In this document: positions 55,908 to 64,000 of the stretch, in pieces
Layout: every line of letters starts with the position of its first letter
Position numbering within the stretch: position 1 is the first letter of the stretch
DNA from: Tupaia tana
Lineage: Eukaryota > Chordata > Mammalia > Scandentia > Tupaiidae
Length of the DNA: 64,000 nucleotides
Direction of reading: 5' to 3'
NCBI GenBank assembly: GCA_026018925.1
Contig: JAKSZU010000012.1
Location: 47,048,858-47,112,857 of the forward strand
Position numbers and translations under genes: made by a program
Notes under the pieces: model-generated
Seen by the model: the letters and a program-made list of their open reading frames with translations, nothing else
The model's database searches: none
What the model was told of the DNA's origin: nothing

Positions 55908-57670
55908 GAATGCCTCTCTAGGTTTGGAAAGTTTTCTTGCAGGATTTCATGGAATAGATTATCAATGCCTTTATGGGTCTCTTCACCTTCTGGAATGCCA
56001 ATTATCTGGATGTTTGGATGTTTTATGGTATCTAGTACTTCTCGTATATTATTCTCAAATTTTTGGGCCATTTTCTCAGTCTTCATGGTGGATTTTTCTA
56101 GGCCAGCAATTTTCTCTTCTACATCTGAGATTCTATTTTCTGTATGATCTAGTCTGCTTTTAATACTTTCAAGGGAGATTTTGACTTCCTATATTATAGA
56201 CTTCATCTCTAACAGTTCCGTTTGATTCTTTTATAAAGCGTGTAATTCCTCTTTTAGATCTTGCAAGAATTTCCTCACCTCCTGGAACTCGTCAACCTGT
56301 TTCTCCTTTCTCTTTTGCAGTTCATTGTCTCTCTTCTCTTCCATCTTGGTTAGCTTCGCCATTATGAATGTTCTAAATTCTTTATCAGACATTTCCATGA
56401 TTTCCATTGAACTGCTTGTGGATGAAGAGGAGTTATTCTTTTCCCTTGGAGGAGAGGTATTTTCTTGCTTTCCCATATTTCTTGTGGTCCTGCGGCGGTG
56501 ATTTCTTGTCATCTGACAGATAGTGTGTTTCTTTCTAATTCTTGAAGTTTAATCATGCTAGCTTGTTTGCTGGAGGCTGAATTATCAGTAGAAAAATCTT
56601 CATTTCTCTTGTAGCCTGAAATAACTAGTTCACAGGAGCCATGAGGAATCTTCTGAAGGCTTGCCTCTCCTGCCATGCTACCTTGTTTGCTGGAGGCTTA
56701 AAGATCCAGTCCCAAGAAATACAAAGGACCCCAAATAGAATCAACCCAAGAAGATCTTCTCCAAGACACATTATAGCCAGGTTGACCAAAACCACAGACA
56801 AAGACAAGATACTAAGATTGGCAACAGAAAAACATCAAGTTACTTACAAAGGACATCCCATCAGGCTAACAGCAGACCTCTCATCAGAAACAATGTGAAC
56901 GAGGAAAGAATGGGAAAATATATATTCAAAGTGTTAAGAGAAAAGCAATTTCAACCAAGAATACTTTACCCAGCAAGATTATCATTTGTGTGGGAAGAAA
57001 AGACAAGAACATTCTCAGATAAACAAAACCTGTAAGAATTTACCAGCGCCAGACCAGATTTCCAAGAAGTTCTCAAGGGTGTGCTATATCAGGAAAATTA
57101 AATACAGACACACAGAAATAAGAGTTCAAAAACTAAGAAAGTGGCCAACTTATTCATAGGGACAAGTCTGGAGTTGAATATTATACTCCAGAATTTAATC
57201 GGGAAAATTGAACCAAAACAGAAGATAAAGTACTTGAGACTGATAGGTTCATGCAACTACCATTTGAACAGAATCCTAACCTGTTTCCTGGCTGTAAGCA
57301 AAGTTCCTAAGCATTTCTTCGATTTAAGTTAAAACTGGTTTTCTTAATAGTACCAAGTGAACTTGCTATTGAAAGTAGTTAGATTATTTAAGAAATTGTG
57401 TGATCAATACAATGTGGGTGGGAAAGGAATGGAAGACAATTGTAGACACCAGAGATAGGGTAAGAAGAGGGTGGGAAAGGACAGAGGGTCAGAAAGAGGG
57501 GTAAAAAAAATTCTAGAAACTAGAAATGGAAAATTTTTGATACTAATATGCATGATTAAGTCACTATGCAGTATATTCTGGATGGGAAATCACATTTTGT
57601 ATAATTTGATGATGCTTAGGGAAAGAATGTAAATTAAGTTAGAAAAAAAGTTTCAGAAAAAAAATATCTA
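55908..57670 (+). mobile_element. HAL1-like half-LINE with 5' inversion (twin priming)
   Basis: The 5' part (55,908-56,700) is inverted: ORF1 reads on the minus strand from about 56,512 down to ...NLERHS at 55,914. The 3' part (56,701-57,670) continues on the + strand with KIQSQEIQR, the very next ORF1 codons. It runs through the ORF1 end near 57,100 and into an L1-type 3' UTR with GAAAGAATGTAAATTAAG and an A-rich tail. No ORF2. Confidence 0.8.
56231..56512 (-). pseudogene. HAL1-like ORF1 N-terminal part
   Basis: 93 codons open from MTRNHRRRTTRNMGK through EMSDKEFRTFIMAKL to a coiled-coil start. Basic N-terminus and heptad-rich following region are typical of L1 ORF1p. A stop and a short disrupted stretch separate it from the continuing coiled coil at 56,170. 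Confidence 0.7.
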
Positions 57671-57699
57671 TTCAATGACTGCAGTAAGTTATATATTCC

Positions 57700-58085
57700 C
57701 AGCTAGGTGTTACTTTATAGGATGCTTAAAGTTAGACTTGTGTTCGTGGAAATGTATACATCAGCTGTGTTTGCTATGAAAATATTTAGATTAATTAAGA
57801 TCCTTAGTAATTCAATAAAATGTGTGGGAAAAACAGCATAGAAAACAAACATAGATACCAGAGACAGTGGAGGAGGAGAGTGAGGGATGGCAGAAGGTAA
57901 GAGAAAGGGAATCAAGGATGGGGGAGAAAAGCAAAAGATACAGGAAACAAGAAATGGAAAATTATTTGTTAACAATAACATGCATGTTGATGTGCTTGAT
58001 TGAGACAATATCCAGTATACTCTGGATGGAAAATCTCATTTTATATGGTGTAATGATGTCCAGTGAATGAATGTAAATAAAAAAT
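57700..58085 (+). mobile_element. L1/HAL1 3' UTR fragment
   Basis: Shares the AGATACCAGAGACAGTGG, GAAATGGAAAATTATTTGTTAACAATAA and CCAGTATACTCTGGATGGAAAATC blocks with other L1 3' ends here and stops at GAATGAATGTAAATAAAAAATAG. Severely 5'-truncated insertion right after the preceding LINE. Confidence 0.75.
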
Positions 58086-58097
58086 AGATAAAATTAA

Positions 58098-58119
58098 TAT
58101 ATACATATATATACATATG

Positions 58120-58215
<96 letters not shown>

Positions 58216-58232
58216 TAAATATAAATAAATAA
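58098..58232. repeat. (TG)n-(TA)n microsatellite
   Basis: About 60 bp of TG repeat followed by about 50 bp of TA repeat, grown from the A-rich tail of the L1 fragment. Confidence 0.95.
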
Positions 58233-58264
58233 ATTCTGGAACCAAATGCTAACATTCTTTTTTA

Positions 58265-58620
58265 AAAGCTACATTCCATTTCCATCTTCAGCCCCCTGGC
58301 CACTCAGGCAGGGACCCCCAGCCCCAGCTCCAGCTCCAGCTCTCCCAACCCCAGAGACCCTTTCTGTCAGCAAGGACTGCCCCCAGCTCTCCAGCAGAGC
58401 CCACTTTCATCTTCAGCTCCCTGGCCTAAGAGACAGTGAGGCAGGGCCCCCAGTCCCAGCTCTAGCTCCAGTTCCCCCAACCCCAGAGACCCTCTCTCTC
58501 TGTCAGCAAAGTAGGCTTTTTATTCTTCTCTTCTTTTGTTAATTTCCCACTTCTGCTTACCCCACAGGACTGCCCCCAGCTCTCCAGCAGAGCCCACTTC
58601 TATCTTTAGCCCCCTGGAGA
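58265..58620. repeat. GC-rich tandem repeat, unit about 110-130 bp
   Basis: Three partial units share GACTGCCCCCAGCTCTCCAGCAGAGCCCACTT, an AG(C/T)(C/T)CCCTGGCC block, CAGCTC(C/T)AGCTCCAG and CCCAACCCCAGAGACCCT. A 98-codon proline/alanine-rich frame results from the repeat and is not taken as a gene. The unit is much richer in GC than its surroundings and adjoins an LTR-like segment. Confidence 0.75.
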
Positions 58621-59560
58621 AATCCCGTGCCGCACTAGTGCTCGATGTGTGACTTTTTCTTTATTTTCTTTTGCTGGAGACCTGCTCCAGCTGGGGTGGA
58701 CTGACTCGACGGAGGTGACACAGGCGAGAAGAAATCAGGCAGGGACCTCTATGCTCTTCAGCATGTTCTCAGCCGACTACAGTCAGAGCAAGCTCAACAC
58801 TGCAGCGTCTGTGGCTAGGACACAAACATTTTTATTGAGGGATGTTTAAAGGAGTAGGAGGGGTGAGGGAGAGGTAAAAGATTTTACTGTAAAAATATGG
58901 TATTCAAAGCATGGAAATAACAATCATAAAACATGATGCCTGTTCTGTTTGATCAGGTATAAACAGTCACAGTCCTCAGGGCGAGAGAGTCTATTTGTCC
59001 AGTACATTTTCTTAGATCTTGATTACCAGGTAGTGCCTTTTGAATGATGGGGTTTTCAGCAAGCTTGATAACTTCAGTCCCAGGCTCAGGTGGTAGTGGA
59101 TTGCGGTTACAAAGGCCTAGATAGAAATCTTATTTGGTTAAGTAAAGACATGGTTAATATATACTAAAGTAGAACATCTATATTATCTCTGGGGTAATCT
59201 CCAGCTAAGAGCGTGAGCATATTGCCCACATGGGAAAGGAATGTGGTCTTCTGAGCAGCTTAATGACTGTCCTAAAGGTTATTGTGTACATGTGACCCTG
59301 AGAGGGACTTCAGCATTCTTTATTGTTATTTTCCAGGCAAGTGGGGTGAGTCTCACAAAATAATTCCCATTCGATGCCACCTTAGGGGTCTGCATTCTTT
59401 TAGGATTATTAGTTGGTTTTATTGTAAAAGTTACAGTAAGGCTGGGGGTGTTATCTTACCCTTACAGGATACCATAGCAGAGAGACTGAAAGCAAAAACA
59501 GCACAAAGCAGCACAACAAACACAATTGAAAGCTTGAGCTCGTAGCTATGGCCTTGCCTG
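58621..59560 (-). repeat. LTR-like element, minus
   Basis: On the minus strand there is a long U3-like region (59,530 downward). TCAATAAAAATG lies near 58,840, then an R/U5-like GC-balanced stretch ends in a TTTCTTTATTTTCTTTTGC-type tract. The order resembles class II LTRs, but no primer site or internal gene was identified, so the class is tentative. Confidence 0.45.
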
Positions 59561-59825
59561 CAGCTCTTCTCACCCAGACCTTACTTAGACATGAGAGGCA
59601 GCTCTTTAGGCTCTGCCTATGCTGACTGCATGGTCTCCACCACTCTCATACTATTTTCTCTTCCGCCTTATATTTTTTATCTCTTGTTTATTATCCACAC
59701 ACCATAAGGGACTAGACAGGTCTAGAATCACAGTTTTCAAATACCCTGGTATTGTGAATCTTCCTGGGACTCTCCCTTTCACTTAACCACCTGTGAAAAA
59801 GAAAATCTGCTCTTCAGACTCCTGA
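59561..59825. other. Unassigned
   Basis: No domain, no clear repeat. Between an LTR-like element and an L1 fragment. Confidence 0.3.
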
Positions 59826-60298
59826 ATAGAAGACTCTTCCTGTGGGGTCGACCACATTGCGAAACACGACAAAAGAGAGACTTTGGCACACATCAGTCCA
59901 CAGTAAAAGGGAAGCACATTTGTTCCCAGTCAAAAAAATATTCTCCAAAAAGGTATCCAAAAGTGAATACATCTCCCCATGACTTGAAGTAGAAGAACCT
60001 CAGGTCTGAATAAACCAGGAAATATGTCTCCATCAAAAGAGCACAATAACTCCCCTCCATCTCTTGAAAAAACAGATGTTACCAAAATGTCAGAGAAAGA
60101 ATTTAGAACATTCATGATGACAAAATTCTATGAGTTTGAACAGAAAAGAGACAATGAGCTACAGGAGATTAGATTAGCTTTTCATGACATGAAAGAAGAA
60201 ATGGACAATCTAAGAAAGAATCAGATGGGACTATTTGAGATGAAATCTGTAATACAAGATATCAAAAACTCTCTTGAAAGTATTAAAAGTTGATTAGA
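59826..60298 (+). mobile_element. L1-type LINE 5' fragment with ORF1 start
   Basis: A 5' UTR-like stretch, then ORF1 from 60,024 for 89 codons: SPPSLEKTDV, MSEKEFRTFMMTKFYEFEQ, KRDNELQE and a heptad region. It relates to the N-terminal part at 56,512. The sequence is cut off by the LTR at 60,301. Confidence 0.65.
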
Positions 60299-60300
60299 CC

Positions 60301-60760
60301 TGTGGAAGGCTGCATATCAGATCTTGCACATGAACAACTGTTTGTCCATTTTGTTCCCTTACCCTAACATGGCTGTCTGCTTCTGTAAACCTGCTTGCTC
60401 TTCCCATGAGAAAATAGCTTGTGCTAGCCATATAGAAAACCATACCCGGGATGACATCCTGTACCTGCTACTGTCTTTGTTAACTAGCCCGAAACCCTTT
60501 TGTTTAGCAATGTACCTACTTGCATGGAAACTCCACTCCCCTCAGAAATAATTAACCTGTTTGATTCAGCTTCTGTAACTGCTTGTATAGAAACTCCTGG
60601 TAACCAACCCCCTATAAAAAGACTACTCAAACTTCCGTCCGGGCTACAGTTCGGACTCTCGGCCACGAGCCTCAGGCTGTAGTTGCTGGCCATCTAATAA
60701 AGACTCCCTTTAAACTTAATCTGGCTTTGGTGGTCATTCATTCGGCAGCACTCTGTAAAG
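60301..60760 (+). repeat. 5' LTR of class I ERV 3
   Basis: TGTGGAAGGCTGCATATC start, CCTATAAAAAGAC promoter box near 60,611, AATAAAGACTCCC near 60,697, U5 ending close to CTCTGTAA. A threonine-type primer site follows at once, which fixes its role as a 5' LTR. Confidence 0.78.
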
Positions 60761-60761
60761 T

Positions 60762-60779
60762 TGGAGGCCCCAGCAAGAT
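60762..60779 (+). promoter_or_regulatory. Primer-binding site, tRNA-Thr type
   Basis: TGGAGGCCCCAGCAAGAT is complementary to the 3' end of mammalian tRNA-Thr (ending TGGGGCCTCCA), with one mismatch in the reading I use. Threonine primers are known from HERV-T/S71-type class I elements. Confidence 0.7.
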
Positions 60780-61200
60780 CTGAGAACCTTAGAGTGGCCA
60801 AATAATGCCCCAACGAGGATGCTCCTTACACCCTGTCCCAGGTTCCAAGAGGGGTAAGGAGGCCTCACAAAACGTGGATCAGAAATTGGAGTTTCTGGTG
60901 GTGCCTGAATCTGGTAAGATTCTAGTTATTTTGGTTTGAGAGCTCTCCTGGTGGGACTTTAGGAGGGCTGGATGCAGCGGTACTTCCAGGTCCCTGGTCT
61001 TGAGTGCGATGACACTTTGGGTCCCTGGTGACAGTGATTTCTGGGTATACTGTCATGCTTTGTCTTACCTTTGTCACCCTTGTCTTCGTCAAAATGGGAC
61101 AGGGCCAGTCGTCAGTCTGTTCTTCAAAATGTGCCCCCCTTAACTGTTTTCTAGATCACTTTCAGGACTTTTGACACTGGGCCAAGGGTTATGGTGGATC
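60780..61200 (+). pseudogene. ERV 3 leader and gag start
   Basis: A leader of about 300 bp is followed by ATG at 61,096 giving MGQGQSS, the myristoylation-type start of gamma gag. CxLNCFLDHF-DF follows, then a stop. The matrix frame is lost after about 30 codons. Confidence 0.55.
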
Positions 61201-62034
61201 TCTGTGAATTGCCTTATTAATCTCAAAGTAACCCCAGGGAAATTGACTCTTATAGTCCTGTTATGTGTGTGCATGCATACATGTAATATGTCATGTTATG
61301 TAGTATATGTTGTATGTCTGTGTGAAAAAGGCCTTAAAGAATTATATTCAATTTAGTTTATAAAAAGAGCGCCCATAAAAATTGGTTTAAATGCTTTTCA
61401 AGTTCATATACCTTTAGTAAACAATCTGGGGTTTTAAATGTAATGAGAAAAAAAAAGATTGCTAAGTGAAAGTCTTCACAATTTTCAACATATATTTTGT
61501 CTAGGTTTTTGTTAATCAAACATCATGTTTATCTTGATGTGGTTGGTTTAATAAAACAGCTAGTGTTGTATGTTACTTTTTCTGTTCTTTAGTTTTAGTG
61601 CTGACAGAGGATCTTTGACCTCAAAGGAGCTCTTGGATATTTACAGAGGGCCCCTGAAACCTCCAAAATGGAGGTGTTAAACTAATCAGGCTTATTCTTT
61701 ATGTGTTAGATAAAGATGGAAAACATTGTCAAAATAAAGTAATACTAATTTTATTGACATTGTGTTTAAGTTATATGTAAAAATATGTTATGTACTTATA
61801 TATCTATATACGTATTGTGTTCCAAAATAATTTGAGATTCCCAGGAATTTATGACAAAATATTTATCAGTCATATGGTAAGTTATTATGTTAAACTGGTT
61901 TCTAGCGAAATTTCTTTGTAAGTTATGAATTTTTTTCAGAGAATTAACTGTGGCTATAATCCTAATGTTGTGTCCTTAAGGAAATTCACAAAAAAGAGTA
62001 GAAAGAGAATGTACTCTTACAAGTACTAGTTTCT
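61201..62034 (+). repeat. AT-rich non-coding ERV segment (copy 4)
   Basis: Matches 1560-2100 in order. It sits directly after the gag start in ERV 3, just as the other copy sits after a gag fragment in ERV 1. The ERV is cut off by a SINE and L1 sequence. Confidence 0.6.
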
Positions 62035-62303
62035 GGGACCAGCAGTTAGCATAAAGGCTATGTTGCTGGACTCCCATGTAGTCGACCGCGGTTCAAGTCC
62101 TGGACCCGGTGGCTAAACTCACGCTGGGCGCGTGTGCGTGCGTGCCCAAAGATCCCAGGAGGAGAATGGAGGAGAAAGGATTGCAGTGTGGCCATCCCCC
62201 CGGGGGGTGATTTCTCGCTTTCTATCTCTCTGTCTCTCTCTGTCTGTCTGGCGAGCGCACGCGCCCTATAGCAAAAACCTCTCCAAAAAAAGAAAAAAAA
62301 AAA
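62035..62303 (+). repeat. SINE family A
   Basis: Near consensus. Flanked by ACAAGTACTAGTTTCT on both sides (about 62,019-62,034 and 62,306-62,321). Confidence 0.95.
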
Positions 62304-62324
62304 AAACAAGTACTAGTTTCTAAA

Positions 62325-62890
62325 CATTTAAATTGCACATCGATGTTTATTGCGGCATTATTCATGATTGCTAAGACATGGAACCAACTCAAATGCCCAC
62401 AAACAGATGAATGGATTGAAAAACTGTGGCACATATACTCTATGGAATACTACTCAGCCGTAAAAAAACAACAAGATCCTGGCTTTTGATAGAAAGTGGA
62501 TGAATTTGGAAGATTTACTGCTGAGTAAATCAAGCCAGGCTATGGAGAAGAGACATTGTATGTCTCCACTTAATATATACTGAGTGTCTGCACTCTATAA
62601 CCAAAACTCAATGACTAAAGGATATAGAAACACAGTAAATGGTTGTGATATAGTGTGGAAAGATGGTGGGTGAAGGAGTAGTGTCTGAGGAAGGACATAA
62701 GGAGAAAAATAGAGAGGCTTAGCATTAATGGGACAAAGAAATGGGGTATCATCTGTTGAAGATAACTTTATAGTATTTTCAATTGGACTGGGGAGAAATG
62801 TACATATGTTGGAATATTCACTTTGCAAGCTAAATAACATAATTGAATGTATAAAAGAACTTAAAAATAACATAAATGAATGAATAAATA
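62325..62890 (+). mobile_element. L1 3' end (ORF2 C-terminus and 3' UTR)
   Basis: Encodes the ORF2 tail block around CIDVYCGIIHDC and the WHIYSMEYYSA stretch, then the L1 3' UTR with CTCCACTTAATATATACTGAGTGTC. It matches 36,850-37,300. 5'-truncated. Confidence 0.78.
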
Positions 62891-63492
62891 ACAAGATGAT
62901 ATGTGGGATTCACATAATTATAGAAGTGTTATGAAGATGAGCATAAGTATGGTGAATGTAGCTCACAATTGAATATTATTCTAACAATGCCAAGGGAGTA
63001 TGATACTAATGTTTTCATCACAGAAAATATGAAATATGTCATGTGATATACATGTGAACTACCTTAGTACAAATGCTCCATGTTACATTTAAAAATTCTA
63101 AAATTATTTTGTATTATATATATGTAATTTGTTTATATATTATTTTTAATGTATATAAAGTGGTGAATGAATGTGTATACTCTTATTCACATCCATAAAA
63201 AGTTGTCTTCTCCATAAATAAATAAATAAATAAATAAATACTACTTTTTACCAATGAGAAAATACCCTTGCTGTTTTTCTATGTATTTGCAGCAGGATTA
63301 CAAGTATTCTCATGCAAATTCCAAAAATTATATTTAGATTTTGGTCAACTCAAAGTACTCTCTCATTCAATATCTTCTAAAAGTAGACAGTGTTGCACCC
63401 AATTTTGTTTGAGTCACTATCACAAGTAAATAGCCTACCTTACTGGCTCTATTATGTCACTGAATTCTCACTTTAGAAGTTTATTAATCCAG
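62891..63492. other. No gene seen
   Basis: AT-rich sequence with an (AAAT)n run at 63,217-63,240. Nothing else recognised. Confidence 0.4.
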
Positions 63493-63752
63493 GACCAGCA
63501 GTTAGCATAATGGCTATGTTGCTAGACTCCCACGTAGTTGACGGCGGTTCGAGTCCCGGACCCGGTGGCTTAAACTCTGCCAGGCGCATGTGCATGCGTG
63601 CCCAAGATCCCAAGAGGAGAATGGAGGAGAAGGGATTGCCGCATGGCCATCCCCCCTGGTGGGTGATTTCTCGCTTTCTGTCTCTCTGTCTCTGTCTGTC
63701 TGGCAAGCACACATGCCCTATAGCAAAAACTCTCCAGAAAAAAAAAAAAAAA
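63493..63752 (+). repeat. SINE family A
   Basis: GGACCAGCAGTTAGCATAATGGC head to ATAGCAAAAACTCTCC and A tail. Flanked by AGAAGTTTATTAATCCA on both sides (about 63,476-63,492 and 63,753-63,769). Confidence 0.95.
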
Positions 63753-63769
63753 GAAGTTTATTAATCCAT

Positions 63770-64000
63770 GCCTACTGAGTTTTCAAAAACTGGAATAATC
63801 AATTTCTCAAAAACTGGCCCTTAGGAGATAATACTGTGGAAAATCACAAGTGTGCTCTTTTTCTTACATACTATCTGAAGAATGCAGGATAGCTGCCACA
63901 GTGACTGTATTGCAAAGTAGTTAGCTGTTTTATGTTTCCCTCTATTTATTGCTGCATAAAGATTGCTTGTCATGTGTTAAATAAATTCTTGGTCTATTTA
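63770..64000. other. No gene seen
   Basis: Unique-looking sequence to the window end without a recognised feature. Confidence 0.4.

Noticed and set aside
58246-58542. 98-codon Pro/Ala-rich frame
   Set aside because: It arises from a GC-rich tandem repeat and has no start context or homologous domain that I recognise.
52072-64000. Search for the 3' end of MS4A1, the expected upstream neighbour
   Set aside because: No matching exon was recognised; the flank here is repeats.
1-64000. CRISPR arrays, bacterial operons, riboswitches
   Set aside because: No regularly spaced direct repeats and no prokaryotic gene organisation; the sequence is clearly mammalian.

Overview
The window is mammalian nuclear DNA and is dominated by retroelements. 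There are no bacterial or phage features. The evidence is a spliced MS4A-family gene with GT-AG introns, L1 LINEs, MaLR-type LTRs, class I and class II endogenous retroviruses (ERVs) and many tRNA-derived SINEs. The SINEs form two main families. Family A is about 270 bp, with a tRNA-like head carrying A and B boxes, a CT-rich body and an A tail. Family B is about 150 bp. There are no Alu or B1 copies, only one decayed 7SL-like scrap. The species cannot be fixed from this. A non-Alu placental mammal such as a colugo would fit, but that is a guess.

Layout. 1-8.3 kb: a decayed class I (gamma-like) ERV on the + strand, with LTR-like ends, gag, a zinc knuckle and protease start, and integrase, and no recognisable env before the 3' LTR. 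8.6-15.8 kb: a second + strand class I ERV (gag, protease end, env, 3' LTR). A class II (beta-like) element is inserted in its polypurine tract at 11,928-15,444. Both outer ends of that insert are U5 ends: its two LTRs are inverted relative to each other, yet it carries a perfect 7-bp target-site duplication. 15.8-24.5 kb: AT-rich ERV debris, at least four LTRs and an env tail. 24.6-30.1 kb: a minus-strand class I ERV, with a SINE inserted in its nucleocapsid zinc knuckle. 30-39 kb: a mariner-like MITE, L1 3' ends, an ORF1-only (HAL1-like) LINE, and a 3.2-kb L1 flanked by an unusually long direct duplication.

40.1-52.1 kb: the one cellular gene, MS4A12, on the minus strand. Five coding exons with canonical splice sites plus a last-exon remnant are recognisable. 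The gene has a frameshift in its first coding exon, a CAG-to-TAG stop at the end of the fourth-membrane-segment exon, and a stop in the tail exon. It therefore looks like a recent pseudogene. 52-64 kb: SINE-rich flank, a twin-primed HAL1-like LINE, microsatellites, a minus-strand LTR beside a GC-rich tandem repeat, and a class I ERV 5' end (LTR, threonine-tRNA primer site, gag start) followed by an L1 3' end.

No intact cellular protein gene, rRNA gene or CRISPR array is present. The only sizeable retroviral open frame is a 205-codon class II envelope TM segment.
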